A DNA stretch of 64,000 bases from Paracoccaceae bacterium (GTDB lineage: Bacteria; Pseudomonadota; Alphaproteobacteria; Rhodobacterales; Rhodobacteraceae), in the NCBI GenBank assembly GCA_030066905.1, contig JASJAR010000013.1:1-64000 (forward strand), read 5' to 3'. Positions 35,195 to 43,572 of the stretch are shown here, piece after piece. The notes below the pieces were generated by a model. That model had not been told where the DNA came from. It searched no databases and saw only the letters and a list, made by a program, of their open reading frames with translations. Position 1 is the first letter of the stretch; every line of letters begins with the position of its first letter. The position numbers and the translations under genes are program-made.

Positions 35195-35790
35195 AGGCGC
35201 CGGCGATCCTCATCCCCGCGGCCGGTGGATCGCGGCGCATGGGCGGGCCGGACAAGCTTTTGGAAGAGGCCGGCGGGGAACCGCTCCTGGCGCGGGTCGT
35301 GGCCCGTGCGGCGGCCGCCGGCGCGCGGGTGATCGTCGCCCTGCCTCAGGCGGATATCGCCCGCCGCGGCGCCCTGGCCGGGATCGGTATCGGCGGCGCG
35401 GTCGAAATCGTTCCCGTCGCCGACCCCGGCGAAGGCATGGCCGCGAGCCTCCGGGCCGGTGCCCGGCGCGCGGGCCCCGGACCCCTGATGATCGCACTGG
35501 CAGACATGCCGGATCTCGACACTTCGGACTATGCCCGCCTGCTCGCCGCCTTCCGCGAGGACCCGGCCACGCCCCTCCGGGCGGCCGCCGAAGACGGCAC
35601 CCCGGGTCATCCCGTCATCCTGCCCACCGCCCTCGCCGCCGGTCTTGCGGCGCTCAAAGGGGATCGGGGCGCGCGCGGCCTTATCGGTCCGGGCCCGGTC
35701 CGCATTATGCCGCTGCCCGGCCGCCGGGCGCTCACCGACCTCGACACCCCCGAGGACTGGGACGCCTGGCGCGCCTCGGCCGGAACCTGA
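35191..35790 (+). CDS. MobA-like NTP transferase (MocA/molybdopterin cytidylyltransferase type)
   Basis: A 199-aa nucleotidyltransferase. GTG start overlapping LivM. ILIPAAGGSRRMGGPDKLLE is the nucleotide-binding signature of MobA-like NTP transferases, with Lys in PDKLL. MIALADMPDLDTSDYARLLA holds the metal-binding Asp, and GTPGHPVILP is also typical of MocA-type cytidylyltransferases that mature molybdenum cofactor for xanthine-dehydrogenase-family enzymes. No such enzyme is adjacent. Coupling to a transporter operon is unusual. Confidence 0.8.
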   Translation: MKAPAILIPAAGGSRRMGGPDKLLEEAGGEPLLARVVARAAAAGARVIVALPQADIARRGALAGIGIGGAVEIVPVADPGEGMAASLRAGARRAGPGPLMIALADMPDLDTSDYARLLAAFREDPATPLRAAAEDGTPGHPVILPTALAAGLAALKGDRGARGLIGPGPVRIMPLPGRRALTDLDTPEDWDAWRASAGT

Positions 35791-35835
35791 GGGCGGCGGG
35801 CCGGGGCGGGTTTCCGGCCCCTTGAAGCCGTCCGC

Positions 35836-35892
35836 GCCCCGGGCTCGACCCGGGGCCCGGAGGCCTGGCGCGCGCCGTCGATCGAGGTCCCG
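35836..35892 (+). repeat. REP-like palindrome (copy c)
   Basis: GCCCCGGG-CTCGA-CCCGGGGC forms an 8-bp stem (35836-35856), followed by CCGGAGGCCTGG and a further GTCGATCGAGGTCCCG inversion. It sits between the convergent nucleotidyltransferase and Hint-domain genes and belongs to the family at 55031-55110. Confidence 0.6.
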
Positions 35893-35905
35893 CCTCACCC
35901 CCGCC

Positions 35906-36520
35906 TCACCCCCGCTCCGGCCGCGCCTCCATGCGCCGTTTCCACAAGGGCCCGTCGTCGAGTTCGCGGGCCGGCCGCGCCAGCCGGTCGAGCCCCCGGG
36001 TGCGGATCTCGGGAAAGAGCGCCTCGATTTCCAGGCGCTGGGCGTTGGCGAGCCCGACCCAGCTCGCCCCGTCGGGCCGGAAGCTCTCCGTCCAGACCCC
36101 GTCGGCGAGGATCACCTGATGGCGCGCGAACATCAGATGAAGATAGCTGACCCCCAGCACCGCAACCGGCCGAATGCCCCGCCCATCGACAAGCCGCGAC
36201 GCCGGCGTGAGCACCTCCTCCCGGCCCTCTCGCAGGAGCAGAAAGCGGTGGCGCGGCGAAACCAGCATGTCGCGCACCGGCTGGCCGCCGCCGAGTGCGC
36301 CTTGCGCGATGAGGATCGGCCGGAACTCGTCGCTGCGCCGCAACTCGGCAAACGACAGCACACGGCGCCCGACCCAGAACACCTCCCGCAGCCCGTCGTC
36401 GCGGGTCACGACCCGGTCCCCGGGACGGATCGTCTCGACAGGTCGCAAGCCGCGGGCGGTCGCGATCAGCGTGCCGGGGGTGAAACAGGGGGTTGTCGGC
36501 GGGGGGCTCTGCCGGGGCAT
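35906..36520 (-). CDS. Hint (Hedgehog/intein) domain protein
   Basis: A 204-aa protein. CFTPGTLIATARGLRPVETI (Cys12 nucleophile position), GDRVVTRDDGLREVFWVG, RDMLVSPRHRFLL and SYLHLMFARHQVILADGVWT ESF-type segments match the Hint_2 domain common in Rhodobacteraceae. In the family the domain is usually C-terminal to a secreted or repeat region; here it stands almost alone with no clear signal peptide. Function unknown; self-processing has not been shown for most members. Confidence 0.85.
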   Translation of the reverse strand: MPRQSPPPTTPCFTPGTLIATARGLRPVETIRPGDRVVTRDDGLREVFWVGRRVLSFAELRRSDEFRPILIAQGALGGGQPVRDMLVSPRHRFLLLREGREEVLTPASRLVDGRGIRPVAVLGVSYLHLMFARHQVILADGVWTESFRPDGASWVGLANAQRLEIEALFPEIRTRGLDRLARPARELDDGPLWKRRMEARPERG

Positions 36521-37080
36521 CGGGCTGCTTCCTCGGGGCCGAGCGCGTCGACGGCGGGGGAGCGATGTTACGGCTTAAGAGTGCGGGGACGAGCGGGACC
36601 CCTCGCCCCTCTCGCCCCCGCGACCTGCTGGCAGCACTTACAAACACACCGGTTGCCCGGTGCCGCGGGCCCGCCCCCACGAGGCCGCGTACACACCCAG
36701 TCCAAGCAGGTGGGGAGAACCTACCGTTTTGGACCGCGCGGTCAAAACCGATCGCGGCGGAAATGTGGCCACCGAATGGCCGAGACATGGCCGATAACCC
36801 TAGGTTAACGCATCAGTTGCCGGACCATTGTTTCTTTCTCGGCAACAATCGGGATTTCGATAAGCCCTTACGCTTCCACTGTTTCCCGATCGCGCTCAAG
36901 TCCCGGAAACAATGCGTTCGGCCCCCGGCTCCGATCCGTCCTCGCCGGTCTGGGCTCCGGGGCGGCGATAAGAACCAATCGCGCAGGACCCCGCCCATCG
37001 CCCACGAAGCCGGGACAAACGGCGCCCAAAGGAGCGATTCGACCGCTTCCGCCACGGCGGTCGGGCCACCTTGCCGGTCT
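36521..37080. other. 560-nt gap upstream of the island; inverted-repeat-rich
   Basis: No credible gene. It contains the 12-bp palindrome GACCGCGCGGTC (36732-36743) flanked by TTTT and AAAA runs, and repeated TGTTTC motifs: CATTGTTTC (36826-36834) faces GAAACAATG (36906-36914), ATTGTT (36827-36832) also faces AACAAT (36844-36849), and a further TGTTTCC lies near 36878. These look regulatory. A 93-aa minus-strand frame (36813-37094) begins TTG without a ribosome site and was not accepted. Confidence 0.5.
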
Positions 37081-37122
37081 TTGCGCCACGTCAAAACGGG
37101 CGGTCCGTCGCCCGCCTAGGGT
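37081..37122 (+). promoter_or_regulatory. FixK/FNR-type promoter of the P-type ATPase gene
   Basis: TTGCG-CCAC-GTCAA (37081-37094) has a perfect right half-site and a degenerate left half. Exactly 22 nt later is the -10-like TAGGGT (37117-37122), placing the box centre near -41.5, as in class II FNR/CRP promoters. The predicted start coincides with the ATG at 37129, so the mRNA may be leaderless. Confidence 0.55.
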
Positions 37123-37128
37123 CGCGGG

Positions 37129-39792
37129 ATGACAGGCGCGGACGAAAAGCCAGGCGTTGGCCACCGGGCGTTGGCCGGCGGGGCCCAACCGCGCGCCCCT
37201 GCGCGCGGGCTCACGAGCGCCGAGGTCGCCGAGGCCAGGTCGCGCCACGGCTGGAACGAGTTGCCCCGCGGCAAGCGGACACCCGCTGTGATCGTGCTCC
37301 TGCGCCAGTTCACCGCGCCGCTGGTTTTGATCCTCATCGCCGCCGCCGGCATCGCCCTGGCCCTTGGCGAGGCAATCGATGCGGCGGCCATCGGCATGGT
37401 GGTGCTCCTCAACGGCGTCCTCGGCTTCGTCCAGGAATGGCGCGCCGAGACCGCCCTCGAAGCCCTCCGCTCGATGCTCACACCCTCCGCGCTCGTCGTG
37501 CGCGACGGCGAGGAACGCATCGTCGCGGCCCGGGAGCTCGTTCCCGGCGACCTCGCCATCGTCACCGCCGGCGACAGCGTTCCGGCCGATCTCGACCTCG
37601 TGTCTGCGGTGGAACTGAGGGTCGACGAAAGCGTCGTCACCGGCGAATCGGTGCCCGTGGAGAAGGCGGTCGGCGGCCCCGAGGGGGCGGGCCGTCTCCT
37701 GATGGGCACCGGCGTCGCCTCGGGCCGCGCCGAGGCGCTCGTCACCGCCATCGGCCCGGCGACGATGTTCGGCCAGATCGCCGAACTGACCGAGACCGAA
37801 GGCCCCAAGGAAACCCATCTCCAGCGCCAGCTCGCCCGTCTCGCCCGGCAGCTCGGGATCGCGTCGATCCTCATTGCGGCGGCGATCGTGGCCCTTGGCA
37901 CCGGCGTCGGCCGGCCGCTTTTTGACATGTTCATGACCGGCCTCTCGCTGGCTGTGGCCATCGTGCCCGAAGGACTGCCCGCCGTCGTCACCATCACCCT
38001 GGCTCTCGGAGCCTCGGCGATGGTGCGAAAAAACGCGCTGGCCCGTCGGCTCCAGGCCGTCGAAACCCTCGGCGCGGCTTCGGTGATCTGCACCGACAAG
38101 ACCGGCACGCTGACCGAAAACAAGATGACCGCCACCGAGGTCTGGACCGAGCCTGCCCGCTACACCGTCACCGGCACCGGCTACGACCCCACCGGCCATG
38201 TCGCCCGCGACGACGCGCGCATCCGCGCCGCCGACGACCCCGTCCTCGCCGACCTTCTCGAAACCGGGCTTGTCTGCAACCACGCCAAGGTCCGCCGCGG
38301 CGGCGCGGGCTGGACGCTGATCGGCGCGCCCACCGAAGGGGCTCTCGTCACCCTGGCCCTCAAGGGCTGGGCCCCGTCCGTCTCCCCCGACGCGGTGGTC
38401 GCCGAGCGCCCGTTTTCGAGCGAACGCAAACGCATGAGCGTCATCGCCCATCACGGCGACGGGTACCGGCTGCATCTGAAAGGCGCACCCGAGCCGGTCC
38501 TTGCCGCATCGACGACCCTGCGCACCGCCGACGGCACCCGCCCGCTGACGCCGGAGCTTCGCGCCGAGATCGGTCGCGCCCAGGAAGACATGGCGCGCCG
38601 GGGGCTGAGGGTCATCGCGCTCGCGACGAGGCCCACCGACGTCCGCGACCTCGAAGACAGCGACATGACCTATCTCGGCCATGTCGGGCTCATCGACCCG
38701 CCACGGCCGGAAGTGCGCGACGCCATCGCCGCGGCCACCGGTGCGGGCATCCGGGTCATCATGATTACCGGCGACAACCCCGTCACGGCACGCGCCATCG
38801 CCACCGCCCTCGGTCTCGGCGATCCGCGGTGCATCCTCGGCGCGGAACTCGACGCGATGTCGGACGAGGCGTTGCGCGACGCGGTCGCCGGCGACGTCCT
38901 CTTCGCGCGCACCCTGCCCGCCCACAAGATGCGGGTCGTCTCCGCATTGCAGACCCTCAGCCTGATCGTCGCCATGACCGGCGACGGGGTGAACGACGCG
39001 CCGGCACTCAAGCGGGCCGATATCGGCGTAGCGATGGGCATCCGCGGCACCGATGCGTCGAAGGACGCCGCCGACCTCGTCCTTCTTGACGACAACTTCG
39101 CCACCATCGTCGCCGCCATCGCCGAAGGCCGGCGACAATTCGACAACGTCCGGAAGTTCGTTCGCTACCTGTTGTCGTCCAATGCCGGCGAGGTGATCGC
39201 CATCGCCGCCAACCTCGCCCTCGGCGGCCCGCTGATCTTTCTGGCAACCCAGATCCTCTGGATGAACCTCGTCACCGACGGGGTCACGGCGGTCGCCCTC
39301 GGGGTGGAGAAATCCGAAGGCCAGCAGATGGAAAGCCCGCCGAGAAAGAAGTCCGCCCCCATCGTGGGCCGGAGCGGGCTGATGCTGATCCTGATGTTCG
39401 GCACCTACACCGCCACCGCCAGCCTGTGGATTTTCTACACGCTCCTGCCCCTTGGCGTCGATGTCGCCCGCACGGCGGCTTTCTCGGGGATGGTGGTGTT
39501 CGAAAAGCTCAGCGTCTTCGCCTTCCGCTCGCTCACCCAATCCTGCTTCCGGATCGGCTGGTTTTCGAACCCGTTCCTTCTGATCGCCCTGACCGTCACC
39601 CTGGCTCTTCAATTCATCGCCACCACCTGGGGGCCGCTCCAGACGCTTCTGAAAACCGTCGCGCTCTCCCCGTCGCAATGGGGCATGATCCTCGCCTTCG
39701 GCGCGCCGCTGGTGATCGTGCCTGAGGCGGTGAAGCTGATCCGGAGCTGGCGGTCTTCGGGTGCTGGGCGCGATTTTCCCGAACCCGTCTGA
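37129..39792 (+). CDS. P-type cation-transporting ATPase (P2-type, calcium ATPase-like)
   Basis: An 887-aa membrane pump. The N-terminal cation-ATPase domain includes HGWNELPRGKRTP. The actuator motif is VTGES (in DESVVTGESVPVEKA). The M4 motif is PEGLPAVVTITLALGASAM, and the phosphorylation site is CTDKTGTLTENKM with Asp323. MTGDGVNDAPALKRADIGVA is the hinge, and the C-terminal cation ATPase domain has ~4 further helices. PEGLP in M4 fits calcium or H+/Na+ type P2 pumps rather than heavy-metal P1 pumps. First gene of the FixK-box island. Confidence 0.92.
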   Translation: MTGADEKPGVGHRALAGGAQPRAPARGLTSAEVAEARSRHGWNELPRGKRTPAVIVLLRQFTAPLVLILIAAAGIALALGEAIDAAAIGMVVLLNGVLGFVQEWRAETALEALRSMLTPSALVVRDGEERIVAARELVPGDLAIVTAGDSVPADLDLVSAVELRVDESVVTGESVPVEKAVGGPEGAGRLLMGTGVASGRAEALVTAIGPATMFGQIAELTETEGPKETHLQRQLARLARQLGIASILIAAAIVALGTGVGRPLFDMFMTGLSLAVAIVPEGLPAVVTITLALGASAMVRKNALARRLQAVETLGAASVICTDKTGTLTENKMTATEVWTEPARYTVTGTGYDPTGHVARDDARIRAADDPVLADLLETGLVCNHAKVRRGGAGWTLIGAPTEGALVTLALKGWAPSVSPDAVVAERPFSSERKRMSVIAHHGDGYRLHLKGAPEPVLAASTTLRTADGTRPLTPELRAEIGRAQEDMARRGLRVIALATRPTDVRDLEDSDMTYLGHVGLIDPPRPEVRDAIAAATGAGIRVIMITGDNPVTARAIATALGLGDPRCILGAELDAMSDEALRDAVAGDVLFARTLPAHKMRVVSALQTLSLIVAMTGDGVNDAPALKRADIGVAMGIRGTDASKDAADLVLLDDNFATIVAAIAEGRRQFDNVRKFVRYLLSSNAGEVIAIAANLALGGPLIFLATQILWMNLVTDGVTAVALGVEKSEGQQMESPPRKKSAPIVGRSGLMLILMFGTYTATASLWIFYTLLPLGVDVARTAAFSGMVVFEKLSVFAFRSLTQSCFRIGWFSNPFLLIALTVTLALQFIATTWGPLQTLLKTVALSPSQWGMILAFGAPLVIVPEAVKLIRSWRSSGAGRDFPEPV

Positions 39793-39830
39793 CCGCCGTC
39801 AGGCCGGCCCCGCCTCGACGGGGTTAGGCT
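39789..39830 (+). promoter_or_regulatory. FixK/FNR-type promoter of the hsp20 operon
   Basis: CTGAC-CGCC-GTCAG (39789-39802) is a perfect dyad; 22 nt later is TAGGCT (39825-39830). Predicted transcription start ~39837, leaving a ~31-nt leader with AAAGGAG. The TGA of the left half is also the stop codon of the ATPase gene. A second weaker dyad, CTGAT-CCAA-GTCAT (39834-39847), lies at the predicted start. Confidence 0.65.
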
Positions 39831-39867
39831 CCGCTGATCCAAGTCATTCGAACAAAGGAGTTACGTC

Positions 39868-40347
39868 ATGGTGCGCCGCGATCTGCCGTCCCTTTTCTCG
39901 GCCGAAATTGAAGCCAACCCGTTCTTGCACTCGCTGCACAAGGAGATCGACCGCGTCTTCGACCGGTTCCGCGACCCCGAGGCGACGAGTGCCAGCGATC
40001 TGGCCGGTAAGCGCGTCCTGCCGGCTCTCGATATCGCCGAAACGGACGATGCCATCGAGATCACCGCCGAACTGCCCGGTGTGGCGGTGGAGGATCTCGA
40101 CGTCTCGATCACCGACGGCGTCCTGACGCTCAAGGGCGAAAAGTCGGTGTCGCGCGAGGAGAAGGAGAAGGACTACCACCTCGTCGAACGCCAATACGGC
40201 GCGTTCCGCCGCTCCGTGCCGCTCGGCTTCACGCCGGACGAGGGCAAGGTCGAGACCCGGTTCTCCGACGGCGTACTGAAGCTCAAGATCGCCAAGCCCG
40301 ACACGCCCGAAACCAAGACCCAGAAAATCGCAATAGACAAAGCCTGA
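39868..40347 (+). CDS. Hsp20/alpha-crystallin family small heat shock protein
   Basis: A 159-aa ATP-independent chaperone. The alpha-crystallin domain (~50-150) contains LDIAETDDAIEITAELPGVA, VEDLDVSITDGVLTLKGEK and the terminal GVLKLKI motif. AAAGGAG precedes the ATG. Sits first in an operon with a GerW-type protein, downstream of a FixK-type box rather than an evident heat-shock promoter. Confidence 0.95.
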   Translation: MVRRDLPSLFSAEIEANPFLHSLHKEIDRVFDRFRDPEATSASDLAGKRVLPALDIAETDDAIEITAELPGVAVEDLDVSITDGVLTLKGEKSVSREEKEKDYHLVERQYGAFRRSVPLGFTPDEGKVETRFSDGVLKLKIAKPDTPETKTQKIAIDKA

Positions 40348-40384
40348 CGGCGCCGCCGTCTGCCGCAACCGAAGTGGAAACGAT

Positions 40385-40735
40385 ATGGCCGATGTAGAAC
40401 AACTCCTGAAGGGAACCGTGGAAGAGCTCGACCGGTTGCTCAACGCCAAGAACGTTCTCGGCGACCCGATCGAGAAGGGCGGCGCGACCGTCATTCCCAT
40501 CGTCAGCTACGGCTTCGGCTTCGGCGCCGGCGGCTCGACGGGCGGGAAGTCCGGCGACGGTGCGGGCACCGGCGGTGGTGGCGGGATCAAGCCCCTCGGC
40601 GCGATCATCATCGACGACGAGGGGGCCCGGGTGGAGGCCGTCCAGGGTCCGATGACGACGCTCGCCGAAGTCATCGGCCAGACCGCCGGCCGCGCCATCG
40701 ACGCCCAGGCCCGGCGCGAGACCGGCTCGAAGTGA
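40385..40735 (+). CDS. GerW/YtfJ family protein
   Basis: A 116-aa protein. VEELDRLLNAKNVLGDPIEK, GATVIPIVSYGFGFGAGG, and GGGGGIKPLGAIIIDDEGAR match the YtfJ/GerW family, known from Bacillus where YtfJ (GerW) is needed for spore germination. This organism is not expected to sporulate, so a different role is implied. It has no signal peptide or membrane helix. Lies 37 nt after hsp20 and 10 nt before the DUF2953 gene. Confidence 0.88.
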   Translation: MADVEQLLKGTVEELDRLLNAKNVLGDPIEKGGATVIPIVSYGFGFGAGGSTGGKSGDGAGTGGGGGIKPLGAIIIDDEGARVEAVQGPMTTLAEVIGQTAGRAIDAQARRETGSK

Positions 40736-40745
40736 CGCGGGCGCC

Positions 40746-41291
40746 ATGCTGGCCGCGCTTCTCTGGCTTCTCGGGGCGCTCGTCGTCCTGATCGTCGTGC
40801 TGGCGGCAACACCTGTAACGTGCGAGTTTGGCCTCGCTCGGGACCCTGAGCTTCGCTTCAGGGTCCTGTTGCGTTTTCTCGGCGGTCGTACTCCGGCGAT
40901 CCCGCTCCGGCGCGGCAGCGCAAGGAAGCGGCCCCAAAAGCCTCCCAGGAGGCCGGAGGACGGCAAATCGAAGCGCCGCCGGGGCCGCGACCGTGTTTCC
41001 GTCCGGAGCATCGTCGAGCTCGTATCGGAGGTTCTCGCCCGGATCCGCGTCCGAAGGCTCAGCGTTGATGGCACGTTCGGCACCGGCGACCCCGCCGAGA
41101 CCGGGCAGATCTACGGTGCGCTGACGCCGGCGATCTATGCCGCCGGTGCCTTTCCCCGCGCCGAGATCGCGCTCCGGCCGGACTTCGAACGCGCCTGCCT
41201 GAGGGGCGCGGTAGCCGCCGAGCTTGACGTCGTTCCCTTCGCACTCGTGCCGCCGCTCGCCCGGTTCGGCTGGCGCATGGTGCGCGCGTGA
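40746..41291 (+). CDS. DUF2953-type membrane-anchored protein
   Basis: A 181-aa protein with a single N-terminal transmembrane helix (LAALLWLLGALVVLIVVLAA). A basic linker follows (RRGSARKRPQKPPRR), then a C-terminal domain with RRLSVDGTFGTGDPAETGQI and YGALTPAIYAAGAFPRAEIA, the conserved part of DUF2953, which in Firmicutes is often next to YtfJ. Same neighbourhood here supports joint function. Overlaps the next gene by 4 nt. Confidence 0.75.
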   Translation: MLAALLWLLGALVVLIVVLAATPVTCEFGLARDPELRFRVLLRFLGGRTPAIPLRRGSARKRPQKPPRRPEDGKSKRRRGRDRVSVRSIVELVSEVLARIRVRRLSVDGTFGTGDPAETGQIYGALTPAIYAAGAFPRAEIALRPDFERACLRGAVAAELDVVPFALVPPLARFGWRMVRA

Positions 41292-41548
41292 CCCGGCTCG
41301 TCCTCGAAACGGGCCCTGTCCGCGGCGCCATCCGGACCGCGGCGATCTCGGAGGTCGAAACCCGGCTTGTGAGCCACCGCCGCCTCACCGCCGGCTCCGG
41401 CCGCAAGGTGCCGACGCTCATTTTGGTTGAACGCGGGCCCGAGCTTGCGATGATGGACCCCGGCGGCGCGCCGGTCCGGGCCGCTGCCCTGTCCGCGCCC
41501 GTTGCAGAGCTCGTCGCGCAATTCCGCGCAGGCCGGCCGGAGGACTGA
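41288..41548 (+). CDS. small hypothetical protein at end of hsp20-gerW operon (86 aa)
   Basis: GTG start overlapping the DUF2953 stop. An 86-aa soluble beta-rich protein (MTRLVLETGPVRGAIRTAAI, RKVPTLILVERGPELAMMDP). No signal peptide or membrane helix. I do not recognise a family. Its stop codon TGA is embedded in the FixK-type box of the next operon. Confidence 0.65.
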   Translation: MTRLVLETGPVRGAIRTAAISEVETRLVSHRRLTAGSGRKVPTLILVERGPELAMMDPGGAPVRAAALSAPVAELVAQFRAGRPED

Positions 41549-41586
41549 CGTGCATCAAGGTGCCGGGCGCAGCGGGCGGCTAGGCA
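41545..41586 (+). promoter_or_regulatory. FixK/FNR-type promoter of the macAB-kinase operon
   Basis: CTGAC-GTGC-ATCAA (41545-41558) keeps the TGA/TCA core; 22 nt later is TAGGCA (41581-41586). Predicted start ~41593, giving a ~34-nt leader with GGAAGGA before the ATG at 41627. The box overlaps the stop codon of the preceding gene. Confidence 0.6.
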
Positions 41587-41626
41587 ACGGGCGACTTCCG
41601 GACCCAAGCCAGGGAAGGATGACGCG

Positions 41627-42859
41627 ATGTCCGAACCGAGTATCGAGGAAACCCTGAGGCTCGGGCGGCACGGCCGCTCCTGGATGGGGTATCTCGGCTA
41701 CGGCGCGGCGGCCGCAGCTGTGCTGCTCGGCGGCTGGTACCTGTTTTTGAGGCCCGATGCCGCCGCCGCGGTGCAATACGCGACTGCCGAGGCCGGGATA
41801 CGCGATTTCAGCGTCGTCGTCACCGCAACCGGGACCGTCGAGCCCACGAACCTCGTCGAAATCTCGTCCGAACTCTCCGGCACGCTCGAAACCGTCAATG
41901 TCGACTTCAACGACACCGTCGAGGAAGGCACGATCCTCGCCGAACTCGACACGACCAAGCTCGAGGCGCAGCTTGCCGTGCAACAGGCCGCCCTTGAGGC
42001 CGCGATCGCCCGCGTGGCCATGGCCAAGGCCACCCTCGAAGACGCGCGGTACCGCTATGTCACGGGCCTCGAGCTCGGCGCGCGGGGGATCACCGCCGAA
42101 CAGGCCCTCGTCACCCAGGAAACCACGCTGGCGCGCGCCGAGGCCGAGATGCAATCGGCCCTTGCCGACCAGAAACTCGCCGAAGCCAATCTCCGGCTCC
42201 AGGAGGCCGAACTGGCCCAGGCCTGCATCTGTTCGCCGATCAAGGGCGTGATCCTCGACCGCGCCGCCGACAAGGGGCAGATCGTGGCCTCCTCGCTCTC
42301 GGCCCCGGTGCTCTTCACGGTGGCCGAGGACCTCACCGAGATGGAGCTCCGCGTCGACATCGACGAGGCCGATATCGGGCTCGTCGCCGTCGGCAACGCG
42401 GCCGAATTCACGGTCGATGCCTATGACGACCGGGTCTTTCCCGCCGAGATCGCCGAAATCCGCTTCGCGCCCGAGACGGTCGACGGGGTGGTGACCTACA
42501 AGGCGATCCTGACGATCGACAATGCCGACCTGCTGTTGCGCCCGGGGATGACGGCGACGGCCGACATCACGGTGGCCGAGGTCACCGGCGCGCTCACGGT
42601 GCCCAACGCCGCCCTGCGCTACGCCCCGCCCGCAGCGGCCGAAGAGGCGGAGGACCGGGCGGGGCTTCTGGGCATGCTGATCCCCGAAGGCGGCCCCGAC
42701 GCCGCCATCGGCGATGCCCGCACGGTCTGGGTGCTGCGCGACGGGGCGGCGGAGGAACTTCCCCTCGAAACCGGGCTCACCAACGGGACCTTGACGGAAA
42801 TCCTCGGCGGCGACCTCGCCCCAGGCGACGTCCTGATTACCGAGCGGCTCGATGGCTGA
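41627..42859 (+). CDS. MacA-like periplasmic adaptor (HlyD/RND-type membrane fusion protein)
   Basis: A 410-aa adaptor. One N-terminal transmembrane helix (~22-45), then a barrel-sandwich domain (VEPTNLVEISSELSGTLETV), an alpha-hairpin coiled coil (~100-195), and the lipoyl/beta-barrel return (CICSPIKGVILDRAADKGQI). The C-terminal region has TADITVAEVTGALTVPNAAL. It links the MacB-type ABC exporter to an outer-membrane channel; no TolC gene is in the window. Confidence 0.92.
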   Translation: MSEPSIEETLRLGRHGRSWMGYLGYGAAAAAVLLGGWYLFLRPDAAAAVQYATAEAGIRDFSVVVTATGTVEPTNLVEISSELSGTLETVNVDFNDTVEEGTILAELDTTKLEAQLAVQQAALEAAIARVAMAKATLEDARYRYVTGLELGARGITAEQALVTQETTLARAEAEMQSALADQKLAEANLRLQEAELAQACICSPIKGVILDRAADKGQIVASSLSAPVLFTVAEDLTEMELRVDIDEADIGLVAVGNAAEFTVDAYDDRVFPAEIAEIRFAPETVDGVVTYKAILTIDNADLLLRPGMTATADITVAEVTGALTVPNAALRYAPPAAAEEAEDRAGLLGMLIPEGGPDAAIGDARTVWVLRDGAAEELPLETGLTNGTLTEILGGDLAPGDVLITERLDG

Positions 42860-43571
42860 CCGGTCCGCCACCCCCGGACCGCTGATCGCACTGCGCGGCA
42901 TCAGCCGCATCTACGGCGCCGGCGAGACGGAGGTGCGCGCCCTCGACGATGTCGATCTGAGCATCGACGACGGCGAATTCGTCGCCATCATGGGCCCGAG
43001 CGGCTCGGGCAAATCCACCGCGATGAACGTGATCGGCTGCCTCGATGCGCCGACCCGGGGCGACTACCTCTTCGACGGGGTCAACGTCGCCCGCCTCTCC
43101 CGCGACCAGCGGGCACTTCTGCGGCGCCATTATCTCGGCTTCATCTTCCAGGGCTACAACCTCCTGCCCCGGACCTCCGCGCTCCACAATGTAGAGCTCC
43201 CCCTGATCTACAAAGGCCTCGGCCGGGCCGCGCGCCGCGACGCCGCGCTCAGGGCCCTTGCCAAGGTCGGCCTCGCCGAGCGCTCCCATCACGACCCTTC
43301 GGAGCTTTCGGGCGGCCAGCAGCAGCGCGTCGCCATCGCCCGTGCGCTCGCCGGCAACCCCCGCGTCGTGCTCGCCGACGAACCGACCGGCAACCTCGAC
43401 AGCCACATGTCGGTCGAGATCATGGAGGTGCTGCGCGACCTCAACCACCGCGAGGGGCTCACAATCGTCATGGTCACCCATGAAGAGGACATGGCCGCCT
43501 ATGCCGACCGCCTGATCTGGATGGTCGACGGACGCATCGAGCGCGACGCCCCGACGAAGAGGGCCGCCTGA
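42852..43571 (+). CDS. MacB-like ABC transporter ATP-binding protein
   Basis: A 239-aa LolD/MacB-type ATPase. Walker A is GPSGSGKSTAMNVIG, the signature is [17 protein letters not shown], Walker B is VVLADEPTGNLDS, and the H-loop is MVTHEEDMAAYADR. Overlaps the adaptor gene by 8 nt and is 1 nt from the permease. The ATPase and permease are separate polypeptides, unlike fused E. coli MacB. Confidence 0.95.
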   Translation: MADRSATPGPLIALRGISRIYGAGETEVRALDDVDLSIDDGEFVAIMGPSGSGKSTAMNVIGCLDAPTRGDYLFDGVNVARLSRDQRALLRRHYLGFIFQGYNLLPRTSALHNVELPLIYKGLGRAARRDAALRALAKVGLAERSHHDPSELSGGQQQRVAIARALAGNPRVVLADEPTGNLDSHMSVEIMEVLRDLNHREGLTIVMVTHEEDMAAYADRLIWMVDGRIERDAPTKRAA

Positions 43572-43572
43572 G

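Noticed and set aside
36813-37094. 93-aa minus-strand frame (starts TTG) in the gap before the ATPase
   Set aside because: No ribosome site, non-ATG start, and the start overlaps the FixK-type box; composition not clearly protein-like.
36868-39678. 936-aa minus-strand open frame opposite the P-type ATPase gene
   Set aside because: Antisense shadow from high GC content; composition is Arg/Gly/Asp-rich and without motifs, while the plus strand has a complete ATPase signature set.
39834-39847. Second dyad CTGAT-CCAA-GTCAT near hsp20
   Set aside because: No -10-like hexamer at the 22-nt spacing and it lies at the predicted transcription start; kept only as a possible secondary site.
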